Notes: generated by a model not told the origin, from the letters alone. Shown: positions 7,639 to 16,239, counted from the first letter of the stretch. The stretch: DNA of 64,000 nt from Paenibacillus sp. FSL H8-0048 (GCF_038002825.1 NZ_JBBODF010000001.1:7254001-7318000), one strand, 5' to 3'. Numbers and translations: made by a program.

Positions 7639-8178
7639 ATGAACCGGAGCTGGCTGATCGGAACGGCGTTGCTGCTTAGTGCAGCTGCTACCCTGCTGCT
7701 GCCGCAATTGGCCGGCAACGTTCTAACTGCCCAGAGCAAGTATAGCGCAGTACACACTATTGGGCCGGAGGGCATGGTGCTGGAGAATGACAATCTGGTA
7801 GATGCGCTGAGTGAGATTCCGCTGAGTCTGATGATCGACAAGGCTGGCTGGGAGAACGGGGTATTGTCGCTGGATCTCAAGGTGAATGGTGATGTCCACG
7901 AACCTCAGGAGCTGTACCGCAACATGGCTCTGGCGGTCGGGTTCGCGATTCAGGAGACCTCGAACGTGGACCAGCTCCTGCTGCGTGTGGTGGCAGAGGA
8001 TCAGTGGCTGGATACCCGCCGCCTGCTCCTTGCGGGGGATATCCGCCGCAGCGAGTGGACCCCTCTGCTCCAGGAGGCGCTGGAGAACGCAGGCAATTCG
8101 CCTCTTCCCGATTACCTGAAGAACGGCTTCCGCATTAGCGAAAGCGAGCTGTGGAAGAAACAGTTCATTTATCCCTGA
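7639..8178 (+). CDS. Exported or membrane-anchored protein of unknown function
   Basis: 179 residues with one N-terminal hydrophobic segment (about 4-27, LIGTALLLSAAATLLLPQLAG) and no lipobox, so either a cleaved signal peptide or a single anchor; the remaining 150 residues would be outside the cytoplasm. No family motif is recognisable. The start ATG at 7639 has GTAGGGGGG ahead. A TATAAT at 7594-7599 could be its -10 box. It lies between mtrB and the heptaprenyl/menaquinone operon but is separated from hepS by 115 bases with another promoter, so co-function with quinone synthesis is not shown. Confidence 0.7.
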   Translation: MNRSWLIGTALLLSAAATLLLPQLAGNVLTAQSKYSAVHTIGPEGMVLENDNLVDALSEIPLSLMIDKAGWENGVLSLDLKVNGDVHEPQELYRNMALAVGFAIQETSNVDQLLLRVVAEDQWLDTRRLLLAGDIRRSEWTPLLQEALENAGNSPLPDYLKNGFRISESELWKKQFIYP

Positions 8179-8229
8179 ACTGGGTAATTGAAACTAGAAG
8201 GCTTCACTCGTGCGTGACAAAAAAACATG

Positions 8230-8238
8230 TGATATAAT
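8230..8238 (+). promoter_or_regulatory. Extended -10 promoter of the hepS operon
   Basis: TGATATAAT (TG at 8230-8231, TATAAT at 8233-8238) is an extended -10 element; no good -35 is visible at the usual distance. Transcription would start near 8245, giving a roughly 50-base leader before hepS. Confidence 0.55.
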
Positions 8239-8293
8239 AGACAAGATTGTGAACAAATCATTTTGACAAACGTCAATGGCTTCGGAGGCTAAA

Positions 8294-9163
8294 ATGAAAC
8301 CGTACCGCATACCGCAACTGGCTAAACCCTACACCGACTACGATATGATTCAGCGGCATACGGAACTGCCGCCGTTCTCAGACGGGCGGGGTCATTTGTT
8401 ATATATTTTTCTCGGCAGAGGCCGGGGGGCAGACTTCCAGCAGGGAGAGCTGTTCACTCTGGTGACCGGACTCGTCCAGCTTGGACTGGATACCCATGAG
8501 AGCATTGACCGGAATCATGAAGAGCCCGGCGGTGATATGATGCGCACCCGCCAGCTGAAGGTTCTGGCCGGTGATTATTTCAGCAGCTGGTTCTACCATC
8601 TGCTCGCGAAGCACGGTCAGATTGAAATGGTGGGCACGCTCAGCACGGCTATCGCTGATTTCAATGTGATGAAGGCCAATCTTTACGGCAAGATGAGCGG
8701 AACGCTTGTCCAGGCCGAACAATACTTGAAGCACACGGTACAGCTCAATATGCGGCTGTTTCTTTCTTTTACACCGATGATTGAAGAGTCCCTGAGAGAC
8801 ATCTGGCAGAAGCTGCTCGCCGAATTCAGCCAGTGTGAGACTGCAGCCCAGGAATTGCGCCGGGGGGCAACTCCGGCAAGTGCGCTGGAGGGCTATGCTT
8901 ACTGGAAGGTGATGGAGTCGGCGGCCGAAGAGGAACGTCAGCAGCTTAAGGATCAGACTCTGGACCCCAAGGACTGGCAGAAGCTGAAGCTGAGGTGCAA
9001 ATGTGATACACTGCTGACGGACAAGCTGCATAGTTCGCTTGCGTCCATTCAGACGTTATTGCAGAGCATCAGGGACGAGGAACTGGCGGGTCAGCTTAGA
9101 TCAGCACTGGACCGCCTACTTCTGCAAATGAAAATTTCCGGACAAGCTGCCGTGGAGGGTTAG
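8294..9163 (+). CDS. hepS: Heptaprenyl diphosphate synthase component I
   Basis: HepS is the small, non-catalytic subunit that combines with HepT to make heptaprenyl diphosphate, the side chain of menaquinone-7. The 289-residue product contains the family region with GRGHLLYIFL, THESIDRN and RQLKVLAGDYFSSWFYHLLA followed by FNVMKANLYGKM, as in GerCA/HepS. ATG at 8294 is chosen over 8276 because GGAGG sits five bases before it. First gene of the block hepS-menG-prenyltransferase-ubiX-mqnA-hepT, all closely packed or overlapping; in B. subtilis only menG lies between hepS and hepT. Active site residues are in HepT. Confidence 0.9.
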   Translation: MKPYRIPQLAKPYTDYDMIQRHTELPPFSDGRGHLLYIFLGRGRGADFQQGELFTLVTGLVQLGLDTHESIDRNHEEPGGDMMRTRQLKVLAGDYFSSWFYHLLAKHGQIEMVGTLSTAIADFNVMKANLYGKMSGTLVQAEQYLKHTVQLNMRLFLSFTPMIEESLRDIWQKLLAEFSQCETAAQELRRGATPASALEGYAYWKVMESAAEEERQQLKDQTLDPKDWQKLKLRCKCDTLLTDKLHSSLASIQTLLQSIRDEELAGQLRSALDRLLLQMKISGQAAVEG

Positions 9164-9166
9164 AGA

Positions 9167-9919
9167 ATGACAGTAGATAAAGCTACCGTAACAGGCGGGC
9201 AAGGCGAGAAGCCGAAGGAGCAATTTGTCCATTCGGTATTTGAGAGCATTGCCGGCAAATATGATCTGATGAATGATATTCTGAGCTTCCGGCGCCATAA
9301 GGCCTGGCGGAAGTTCACCATGCGCAAGATGGGCATGAAGCGCGGGGACTCGGCAGTGGACCTGTGCTGCGGTACCTGCGACTGGAGCATTGCCCTCGCG
9401 GATGCGAGCGAGACCGGAAATGTTATGGGGCTGGACTTCAGCGCAGGCATGCTGGAGGTGGGACGGCGCAAGGTGGAAGCGCGCGGACTGCAGGACCGGA
9501 TCTCCCTGATTCAGGGGAATGCGATGGAGCTGCCGTTCGGTGATAACTCCTTCGATTACGCGACAATCGGCTTTGGACTCCGTAATGTGCCTGATCCCGT
9601 TCAGGTGCTCAGCGAGATGAAGCGCGTGGTGAAGCCCGGCGGTATGGTAGTATGCCTGGAGCTGTCGAAGCCGATGAAGCAGCCGTTCAAAGGTATTTAT
9701 TATTTTTATTTCCAGCGTGTGCTTCCACTGCTCGGCAGACTGTTCGCCAAGCGGTATGAGCAATATAAATGGCTTCCTGAATCACTGGCACTCTTCCCGG
9801 ACAGGAAGCAATTAGAGGAGATCTTCCGGGATACCGGACTTACAAAAGTGGAATCGTTCCCCTTGAACGGTGGCATCGCGGCGTTACATCTTGGACTCAA
9901 GGAGAACTGTAATGTTTAA
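9167..9919 (+). CDS. menG: Demethylmenaquinone methyltransferase
   Basis: MenG (UbiE family) methylates demethylmenaquinone with S-adenosylmethionine, the last step of menaquinone synthesis. The 250-residue protein has the family start VHSVFESIAGKYDLMNDILS, the SAM-binding motif VDLCCGTCDWSIALA (about 64-78), and NVPDPVQVLSEMKRVVKPGG. Start ATG at 9167 is three bases after the hepS stop, with GGAGGG in the end of hepS. The methyl transfer is common to classical and futalosine routes, so this gene does not itself tell which route is used. It overlaps the following prenyltransferase gene by 8 bases. Confidence 0.95.
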   Translation: MTVDKATVTGGQGEKPKEQFVHSVFESIAGKYDLMNDILSFRRHKAWRKFTMRKMGMKRGDSAVDLCCGTCDWSIALADASETGNVMGLDFSAGMLEVGRRKVEARGLQDRISLIQGNAMELPFGDNSFDYATIGFGLRNVPDPVQVLSEMKRVVKPGGMVVCLELSKPMKQPFKGIYYFYFQRVLPLLGRLFAKRYEQYKWLPESLALFPDRKQLEEIFRDTGLTKVESFPLNGGIAALHLGLKENCNV

Positions 9920-10787
9920 GAAAATCGGTATTTTTCTACAAATGATTAAATTTGAGCACACAGTTTTTGCTTTACCCTTTGCTTTTATGGGGGCTTTGCT
10001 TGGTTCGGTAGTCATGTTTGGAGAACTGCCCTCCTGGAGCCAGATCGGATGGGTGGTTGTTGCCATGTTCGGCGCACGAAGCGCGGCCATGGGGCTTAAC
10101 CGGCTGATCGACCGGATCAGTGATGCGAAGAATCCCCGGACAGCGGGAAGAGCCATTCCGGCAGGATTACTGAAGGTTGGAGAGGTATCGTTGTTCATCG
10201 CGTTCTCGTTCTTTTTGCTGTTCTGGGCAGCCTTCAAGCTCAATCCTCTGTCAGCCAAGCTGCTGCCGATTGCTGTTTTTCTGCTGGTCCTCTATTCCTT
10301 CACCAAACGCTTCACCTGGGCCTGTCACCTGATTCTCGGGCTTACGATTGCCCTTGCACCTCTCGGCGGGTGGGTTGCGGTTACAGGAACGGTGGACTTG
10401 ACCGCTATGATCTTCTATTTCACGATCGTATTCTGGACAGCGGGCTTTGATATCATCTACTCCTGCCAGGATGTGGACTTCGACCGCAAGGAAGGGCTGT
10501 ATTCGATTCCGGTGCGCTTCGGGGTGGCCCGTGCGCTGGGGATAGCCAAGGTCTTTCACCTGCTGACAGCCCTGGGCTTCATCTCTCTCTTGTTCATCAC
10601 GGAGCTGAGCTGGTGGTATGTAGCCGGCATGGTGATTGCTTATATTATACTGTTCTATGAGCACTACATTGTGTCTCCGGGTGATCTAAGCAAGCTGCAG
10701 ACTGCTTTCTTCACCATGAACGGTGTGCTTAGCATTGTAGTCTTTTCCTTTACTCTGATTGACCTGGTGGTGCAGTTCTACAAATGA
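9912..10787 (+). CDS. mqnP: UbiA-family prenyltransferase, probably MqnP
   Basis: An integral membrane aromatic prenyltransferase of 291 residues with seven to nine hydrophobic segments. The two aspartate-rich motifs are visible: NRLIDRISDAKNPRT (from about residue 63) and CQDVDFDRKEGLYSIPVRFG. Such enzymes attach the polyprenyl chain to an aromatic ring at the membrane. The sequence is of the 4-hydroxybenzoate octaprenyltransferase-like type (UbiA/MqnP) rather than MenA type, and its neighbours ubiX and mqnA point to the futalosine route, where MqnP prenylates 1,4-dihydroxy-6-naphthoate. Start ATG at 9912 lies inside the menG end, behind AAGGAGA. The functional name is inference from context. 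Confidence 0.8.
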   Translation: MFKKIGIFLQMIKFEHTVFALPFAFMGALLGSVVMFGELPSWSQIGWVVVAMFGARSAAMGLNRLIDRISDAKNPRTAGRAIPAGLLKVGEVSLFIAFSFFLLFWAAFKLNPLSAKLLPIAVFLLVLYSFTKRFTWACHLILGLTIALAPLGGWVAVTGTVDLTAMIFYFTIVFWTAGFDIIYSCQDVDFDRKEGLYSIPVRFGVARALGIAKVFHLLTALGFISLLFITELSWWYVAGMVIAYIILFYEHYIVSPGDLSKLQTAFFTMNGVLSIVVFSFTLIDLVVQFYK

Positions 10788-11392
10788 CCGAACTTAAGCC
10801 AAAGAACTTCGTGGTTGGCATTACCGGTGCGAGCGGGGCTGTCTACGGCATCCGGCTGACAGAGACACTCCTGTCCCTCGGTTATACAGTACATTTGGTG
10901 GTCAGTAATGCAGGCTGGCGTGTCTTCAAGGAGGAGCTGGGTTATGCTGTAACTGACAGGGAAGGCCTGCTGAGGGAGCAGTTCGGCAGCTATCCCGGTT
11001 CTCTTCTGTATCACCCGGTGCAGGATATCGGTGCTTCGATTGCCAGTGGCTCTTTCCGGACAGAGGGGATGATTATTATGCCCTGCTCAATGGGAACCCT
11101 GTCTGCTGTAGCGCATGGAAGCTCGGACAATCTGATGACGCGGGCTGCGGATGTTATGCTGAAGGAAGGGCGTCCGCTCGTTCTCGTGCCCCGGGAGACA
11201 CCGCTGCATGCGATTCACCTGGAGAACATGCTGAAGCTGTCGCGGATGGGCGTCAAGCTGATTCCGGCGATGCCTGCGTTCTATTACGGTCCTGCCACTA
11301 TGGATGATCTGATCAATTTCATGGTGGGTAAGGTGCTGGACAGCTTCGGGATTGAGCATACTTTATTTCGCAGATGGGGGAATGAAGGATGA
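10784..11392 (+). CDS. ubiX: Flavin prenyltransferase UbiX
   Basis: UbiX makes prenylated FMN, the cofactor of UbiD-type decarboxylases, from FMN and dimethylallyl phosphate. The 202-residue protein has the flavin-binding start GITGASGAVYGIRL (about 12-25), IIMPCSMGTLSAVAHGSSDN and the C-terminal VPRETPLHAIHLENMLKLS, all typical. It starts at the ATGA overlap with the prenyltransferase stop and itself overlaps mqnA by ATGA, so three genes are translationally coupled. In the futalosine pathway a UbiX/UbiD-like pair removes the carboxyl from the prenylated naphthoate; a matching UbiD-type gene is not in this window. Confidence 0.93.
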   Translation: MTELKPKNFVVGITGASGAVYGIRLTETLLSLGYTVHLVVSNAGWRVFKEELGYAVTDREGLLREQFGSYPGSLLYHPVQDIGASIASGSFRTEGMIIMPCSMGTLSAVAHGSSDNLMTRAADVMLKEGRPLVLVPRETPLHAIHLENMLKLSRMGVKLIPAMPAFYYGPATMDDLINFMVGKVLDSFGIEHTLFRRWGNEG

Positions 11393-12249
11393 CAAACCTG
11401 GAACACACCGTCATCGGCAAAATCAGCTACACCAATTCATGGCCGGTCTATCATTATTTCGATCCCTCTGCATTAAGCTTTCCTGCTGAAATGGTGAGTG
11501 AGGTGCCGGCTGTGCTTAACCGGGGAATGGCAGCAGGCGATATTCATGTCGGGGCTTTATCCTCCTTTGCTTACGCCGCGGCCAGCGACCGGCTGCTGCT
11601 GCTGCCCGGTCTGTCCGTCAGCGCGGACGGTCCGGTGCGGTCGATATTTCTGTTCTCCAAAAAGCCGCTACAGCAGCTTGGCAGCGGAACGATAGCCGTG
11701 ACGAATACCTCGGCTACCTCGGTCAATCTGCTGAAGATTCTGATGCATAAGGCATTAGGGACCAGCCCGGAGTATATTAGCAGCGATCCCGATCTGAACA
11801 CCATGATGCAGCAGGCGGATGCCGGACTCCTGATAGGTGACCATGCCATTCGCGCCTCCTGGCAGGATCAGGGCTATGAAGTGACGGATCTGGGCGGGCT
11901 GTGGAAGGAATGGACCGGCCATAGTATGACCTTTGCTGTATGGGCGGTTAACCGCAAGGCTGCGGCCCGGAATCCTGAGGCTATTGCCGAGATTGCCGAA
12001 GCCTTCGAGCGGAGCAAGCGGCGCGGCCTGAATGATCTGGGACCGGTAATTCATGAAGCCTGCTGCACGATCGGGGGCACGGCCTCCTATTGGAGAGATT
12101 ACTTCCGTAATTTATGTTACGACTTTGGGGAAAGGCAGCAGGAAGGTCTGAACCTCTATTTCCGCTATGCCTATGAAATGGGCCTGCTGCCGCAGGAAGT
12201 GAAGATGGAGCTTTGGAGCCACAATCTGCTGACACGGGTGAAAGAATGA
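11389..12249 (+). CDS. mqnA: Chorismate dehydratase MqnA (futalosine pathway)
   Basis: MqnA dehydrates chorismate to 3-[(1-carboxyvinyl)oxy]benzoate, the first step of the futalosine route to menaquinone. The 286-residue product has the two-lobed periplasmic-binding-protein-like fold of the family: GKISYTNSWPVYHYF near the N-terminus, EVPAVLNRGMAAGDIHVGAL, SSFAYA, and NTSATSVNLLKILM in the middle, LLIGDHAIRA further on. Starts at the ATGA overlap with ubiX and ends at the ATGA overlap with hepT. No mqnB, mqnC, mqnD or mqnE gene lies in the window. Its substrate chorismate is made by aroC 3 kb downstream. Confidence 0.9.
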   Translation: MTNLEHTVIGKISYTNSWPVYHYFDPSALSFPAEMVSEVPAVLNRGMAAGDIHVGALSSFAYAAASDRLLLLPGLSVSADGPVRSIFLFSKKPLQQLGSGTIAVTNTSATSVNLLKILMHKALGTSPEYISSDPDLNTMMQQADAGLLIGDHAIRASWQDQGYEVTDLGGLWKEWTGHSMTFAVWAVNRKAAARNPEAIAEIAEAFERSKRRGLNDLGPVIHEACCTIGGTASYWRDYFRNLCYDFGERQQEGLNLYFRYAYEMGLLPQEVKMELWSHNLLTRVKE

Positions 12250-13214
12250 AGCGACTGCAAATATTCGGCTTGCTAAGCAAAGATATGGATCAAATTGAGA
12301 AAGAGCTATACCGCAGTGTCCAGGGGGATGATGAACTGCTGAGCGAGACCTCTCTGCATCTGTTGAGAGCAGGGGGCAAGCGGCTCCGGCCGGTATTCGT
12401 TCTGATGGGCGGCAAATTCGGGACCTATGATCTCGAAAAGCTAAAGCGTGTTGCGATTCCGCTGGAGCTGATTCATAGCGCCTCGCTGGTCCACGATGAT
12501 GTCATTGACGATGCGGAGCTCCGGCGGGGGGAGCCTACCGTCAAGGCGAAATGGGGCGACAAGATCGCCATGTATACAGGTGACTATATTTATGCCAAGG
12601 CACTCGTGATGACTTCAGGGCTGAAGAATCCCCTGATTCATCAGATTCTCTCCAAAGCCATGGTAGAGATGTCCATCGGAGAGATGGAGCAGATCCGCGA
12701 CTTCTTCAACAGCGGACAGAGCGTGCGCCATTACCTGCGGAGAATCCGCCGGAAGACAGCGCTGCTGATTGCCGTCAGCTGTCAGCTTGGCGCTCTGGCT
12801 GCAGATGCGGAGCCGGGAACGGCCAGGCTCCTCTATAATTACGGATATAACGTTGGGATGGCGTTTCAAATCCGTGATGATCTGCTCGATCTCTCCGGAA
12901 CGGAGAAGCAAATTGGCAAGCCGCCCGGAAGCGATATGCGGCAGGGGAATATCACTCTGCCTGTCATCTACAGTCTGCAGGATGAGCGGCTCCGCAGCCG
13001 ACTGCTGGAAGAGCTTGAAGCGATTCGTGAAGGGAACACCGGGGTCGGCCGCGCGATCGATCTGATTCTCTCCGGCGACGGGATTTCACGTGCGGAGGAG
13101 CTGGCTTCCCGCTATATCGCCAAGGCGCTGGATGCGCTGGAGCAGCTGCCCAGCAACCGGACGAAGCGCAATTTGCGCGATATCGCCTTTTTCGTGACCG
13201 GCCGGGCTTATTGA
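12246..13214 (+). CDS. hepT: Heptaprenyl diphosphate synthase component II
   Basis: Catalytic subunit of heptaprenyl diphosphate synthase, which adds four isopentenyl units to farnesyl diphosphate. The 322-residue trans-prenyltransferase carries both aspartate-rich motifs, HDDVIDDAELRRG and FQIRDDLLDLSG, and the GGKRLRP motif near residue 45. The start ATG at 12246 overlaps the mqnA stop; an upstream in-frame ATG at 12213 lies in mqnA and lacks a ribosome binding site. Last gene of the overlapping block that began with hepS, so subunits HepS and HepT are made from one transcript with the menaquinone genes between them. Confidence 0.95.
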   Translation: MKRLQIFGLLSKDMDQIEKELYRSVQGDDELLSETSLHLLRAGGKRLRPVFVLMGGKFGTYDLEKLKRVAIPLELIHSASLVHDDVIDDAELRRGEPTVKAKWGDKIAMYTGDYIYAKALVMTSGLKNPLIHQILSKAMVEMSIGEMEQIRDFFNSGQSVRHYLRRIRRKTALLIAVSCQLGALAADAEPGTARLLYNYGYNVGMAFQIRDDLLDLSGTEKQIGKPPGSDMRQGNITLPVIYSLQDERLRSRLLEELEAIREGNTGVGRAIDLILSGDGISRAEELASRYIAKALDALEQLPSNRTKRNLRDIAFFVTGRAY

Positions 13215-13325
13215 AAATATAACAGCTCACCTGCAAATTTACGTTCACAGATGCCGGGGTTTCTGATAATATCAGACCATAAACAGCCCATTCATTTAGA
13301 ATAAGGGAAATTGGAGAGTGACTCT

Positions 13326-13769
13326 ATGGAACAAACGTATCTGATGATCAAACCGGATGGTGTACAGCGCGGACTAATCGGACGCATCGTCGCCCGTCTG
13401 GAAGACAAGGGATTCAAGCTGGTCGCTGCCAAGCTGATTACTGTTACTGAAGAGCAGGCCAAGAAGCATTATGCGGAGCATGACGGCAAGGATTTTTTCC
13501 CGGAGCTGGTAAGCTTCATCACTTCCGGCCCTGTGTTCGCCATGGTATGGGAAGGCGATGATGTCATCGCTTTATCGCGTCTCCTGATCGGCAAAACCAA
13601 GGTCGGTGAAGCCCTGCCGGGCACCATCCGCGGGGATTATGCCAGCCATACTCCGCTTAATCTGATTCACGGATCGGATTCACCGGACAGTGCAGCACGT
13701 GAGATCGCCAATTTCTTCGCTCCGGATGAGCTGGCACAGTATCATAAAGACATCGCGGCCTGGATGTAA
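13326..13769 (+). CDS. ndk: Nucleoside diphosphate kinase
   Basis: Transfers the terminal phosphate of ATP to nucleoside diphosphates through a phosphohistidine. 147 residues, the usual length. The active-site histidine is in NLIHGSDSPDSA (His about 115), and TYLMIKPDGVQRGLIG and the Kpn-loop region are intact. ATG at 13326 is chosen over the in-frame TTG at 13311 because TTGGAGAGTG serves as the ribosome binding site. The order hepT-ndk-cheR-aroC matches B. subtilis gerCC-ndk-cheR-aroF. Confidence 0.97.
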   Translation: MEQTYLMIKPDGVQRGLIGRIVARLEDKGFKLVAAKLITVTEEQAKKHYAEHDGKDFFPELVSFITSGPVFAMVWEGDDVIALSRLLIGKTKVGEALPGTIRGDYASHTPLNLIHGSDSPDSAAREIANFFAPDELAQYHKDIAAWM

Positions 13770-13796
13770 GATCCGGGCAGGAGACAGGAGATTATT

Positions 13797-14600
13797 ATGG
13801 CTGAACGTGAAGAATCCTCATTAACCCCGGACCCTGATTACACCGGATTTATCCATAACATTAAGCAAAGCACCGGCATTGACCTTGCGCAGTATAAGGA
13901 AGCACAGATGAAGCGGCGGCTGACTACACTCCGTATGAAGAACGGCTACAATAGCTTTAGCGAATTCTATGCGGCAATGATGAAGGACAAGGCTCTGTTC
14001 TATGAGTTCCTTGACCGCATGACGATCAATGTCTCTGAATTCTGGCGGAATCCGAACCGCTGGGAAGTGCTGCGGGATGTGATTCTGCCGGAGCTTCAGC
14101 GTTCCGGCCGCAGACTGAAGCTATGGAGTGCCGCCTGTTCAACGGGGGAAGAGCCTTATACGCTGGCGATGATTCTCTCGGATAAGAATATTCTGGCCCA
14201 GACCGGTATTCTGGCTACAGATATTGATGACGGGGCGCTGGCCAAAGCAAAGCAGGGGATGTATCTGGAGCGCTCCCTGAAGGATGTGCCCAAAGATGTG
14301 GCAGACCGGTATTTCACACCTGAAGGCCCGGTCTTCAAGGTCAGCGAAGGACTGAAGAAGAATATTGATTTCCGCAAGCAGAATCTGCTGCTGGATAAAT
14401 TCGATGAAGGCTTCGATCTGATTATCTGCCGCAATGTCATGATCTACTTCACCGAAGAAGCCAAGAATAAGCTGTATCACAAATTCTCGGCCAGTCTGCG
14501 TCCGGGGGGCTATCTTTTCGTGGGCAGCACGGAGCAGATCTTCACACCGGCGCAGTATGGCTTCGAGTCGACTGAAACCTTCTTTTACCGTAAGAAATAG
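13797..14600 (+). CDS. cheR: Chemotaxis protein methyltransferase CheR
   Basis: CheR methylates glutamates of chemoreceptors with S-adenosylmethionine. The 267-residue protein has the N-terminal helical domain (about 1-80; QMKRRLTTLRMKNGY contains the basic patch that contacts receptors) and a C-terminal SAM domain with LKLWSAACSTGEEPYTLAM, IICRNVMIYF and RPGGYLFVGSTEQI. Start ATG at 13797 follows GACAGGAG. It is 27 bases after ndk and likely in the same transcript. No other chemotaxis gene is nearby, which is the normal situation for this gene in Bacillales. Confidence 0.96.
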   Translation: MAEREESSLTPDPDYTGFIHNIKQSTGIDLAQYKEAQMKRRLTTLRMKNGYNSFSEFYAAMMKDKALFYEFLDRMTINVSEFWRNPNRWEVLRDVILPELQRSGRRLKLWSAACSTGEEPYTLAMILSDKNILAQTGILATDIDDGALAKAKQGMYLERSLKDVPKDVADRYFTPEGPVFKVSEGLKKNIDFRKQNLLLDKFDEGFDLIICRNVMIYFTEEAKNKLYHKFSASLRPGGYLFVGSTEQIFTPAQYGFESTETFFYRKK

Positions 14601-14710
14601 CCTTTTAGTCTGCTGGAGTCTCCCTTGGTACAAGGTATACTTTAGGCGCTTTTCAGTGATACTGGAAAGTAGGAAGAAACCTAACGCCAAGTGAAAGGTC
14701 GTTAATCCAG

Positions 14711-14887
14711 ATGGACAAAAGCAAGGTCATCACCGCGTACCGGCGGGGGTTCCTCACCGTGCGCGAATGCGGGCAGATTCTCGGCATTGAGGAGCTTCAG
14801 CTCCAGAGCCTGCTCACTGCGGAAGAGGGCAGAACCGGCAGCCGTCTTCCGGCACCCGGCAGCGACGCTCTGGAGACAGGCTCCTGA
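14711..14887 (+). CDS. Small protein of unknown function (58 aa)
   Basis: The frame from ATG 14711 to the stop at 14885-14887 encodes 58 residues beginning MDKSKVITAYRRGFLTVREC, then a short helix-turn-helix-like stretch (GQILGIEELQLQSLL) and a low-complexity tail. The upstream ribosome binding site is weak (GAAAGG, 12 bases away). The start is plausible because codon choice resembles neighbours and the reading frame ends just before a strong terminator at 14902-14945. No known family recognised. Confidence 0.5.
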   Translation: MDKSKVITAYRRGFLTVRECGQILGIEELQLQSLLTAEEGRTGSRLPAPGSDALETGS

Positions 14888-14901
14888 ACGGGGAGCACAG
14901 C

Positions 14902-14945
14902 AGCGCCGCTTCTACTCGAAAGAGCAGGAGCGGCGCTTGTTTTGT
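14902..14945 (+). terminator. Intrinsic terminator before the aro-trp operon
   Basis: AGCGCCGCT (14902-14910) pairs with AGCGGCGCT (14929-14937); inside, CTACTC and GAGCAG form an inner stem around GAAA. A TGTTTTGTT tail follows. Confidence 0.85.
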
Positions 14946-14979
14946 TCCGGGGGAAGCAGCGGGATAGTCTATTGCTTTC

Positions 14980-15008
14980 TTGTCAAAGCGGAGAGCCTAT
15001 ACTATAAT
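14980..15008 (+). promoter_or_regulatory. SigA promoter of aroC
   Basis: TTGTCA (14980-14985), 17-base spacer, TATAAT (15003-15008). Expected start near 15015, 55 bases before the aroC start codon; probably drives aroC-aroB-aroH and onward. Confidence 0.8.
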
Positions 15009-15069
15009 AAGCAAAGACATTTAACATTTTAGCGGTTTACAGTCCAAAAGTGTGAAGGGGGAACGCAGC

Positions 15070-16239
15070 ATGAGTTTGCGCTATTTAACAGCGGGGGAAA
15101 CGCACGGCCCCCAGCTTACAGCCATTATTGAGGGATTGCCCAGTAATTTGACACTTGACTTTGAAGAGCTTAATTTCCAGCTGCACCGGAGACAGAAGGG
15201 CTACGGCCGCGGACGCCGGATGCAGATTGAGAAGGATACTGCCCAGATTGCCGGCGGTGTACGCCACGGCTATACTACCGGAGCTCCTGTAGCGCTCATT
15301 GTGGAGAACAAGGACTGGACACACTGGAAGAACATTATGAACATTGAGCCGATTCCGGGCAGTGACGAAGAGAAGCGCCGGGTGAACCGTCCACGTCCCG
15401 GTCATGCGGACCTGAACGGCGGACTTAAGTATAACCATACCGATCTGCGTAACGTGCTGGAGCGCTCCAGCGCCCGTGAGACAGCCGCAAGAGTAGCCGT
15501 AGGCGGAGTAGCGCGTCAGCTGCTTGCAGCCTTCGGGGTGAAGATTGCCGGACAAGTCATCCGGATCGGAGAGATTGAAGCACCTGCTAACGATCTGCCT
15601 ATCGATGAGCTGATTGCCCGGACTGAAGAATCCTCTGTGCGGGTAGTGGACAAGGAGACGGAGCAGAAGATGGAGGCTTACATAGACAAGATCAAGGAAG
15701 AAGGCGACTCCATCGGCGGAATTGTGGAATGTATTGTCGAAGGTCTGCCTATTGGCCTTGGCAGTTACGTACAGTCTGACCGCAAGCTGGATGGTGCCAT
15801 CGCCGGAGCCGTGATGTCGATCAATGCCTTCAAGGGCGTAGAGATCGGAATCGGCTTCGAAGCCGGAAAGCTGCGCGGCTCACAGGTCCATGACGAGATT
15901 ATGTATGAAGCCTCGCAGGGGTACTACCGGGCGAGCAACCGGCTGGGCGGGTTCGAAGGCGGAATGACCAATGGAATGCCAGTGGTCGTCAGAGGAGTAA
16001 TGAAGCCGATCCCGACGCTGTACAAACCGTTGCAGAGTGTGGATATCGATACGAAGGAGCCGTTCACAGCCCAGGTTGAGCGTTCAGATGCCTGTGCCGT
16101 TCCGGCAGCTTGTGTCGTACTGGAGAGTGTAGTAGCCTGGGAGATTGCCAAGGCGTTCCTGGACAAATTCGGCGGGGACTCTCTGGAAGAGATCCGCGCG
16201 AACTATAATAACTACCTGGCTCAGCTGGAGAGCTACTAA
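15070..16239 (+). CDS. aroC: Chorismate synthase
   Basis: Last enzyme of the shikimate pathway: converts 5-enolpyruvylshikimate-3-phosphate to chorismate using reduced FMN. The 389-residue product has the family signatures GETHGPQLTAIIEGLP (about 9-24), RRQKGYGRGRRMQIE and RPGHADLNGGLKY, RSSARETAARVAVG. ATG at 15070 is nine bases after AAGGGGG; the frame is open to 15052. It is called aroF in B. subtilis and heads the same aroF-aroB-aroH-trp-hisC-tyrA order. A consensus promoter lies at 14980-15008. Its product is used in this window by aroH, trpE and mqnA. Confidence 0.97.
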   Translation: MSLRYLTAGETHGPQLTAIIEGLPSNLTLDFEELNFQLHRRQKGYGRGRRMQIEKDTAQIAGGVRHGYTTGAPVALIVENKDWTHWKNIMNIEPIPGSDEEKRRVNRPRPGHADLNGGLKYNHTDLRNVLERSSARETAARVAVGGVARQLLAAFGVKIAGQVIRIGEIEAPANDLPIDELIARTEESSVRVVDKETEQKMEAYIDKIKEEGDSIGGIVECIVEGLPIGLGSYVQSDRKLDGAIAGAVMSINAFKGVEIGIGFEAGKLRGSQVHDEIMYEASQGYYRASNRLGGFEGGMTNGMPVVVRGVMKPIPTLYKPLQSVDIDTKEPFTAQVERSDACAVPAACVVLESVVAWEIAKAFLDKFGGDSLEEIRANYNNYLAQLESY

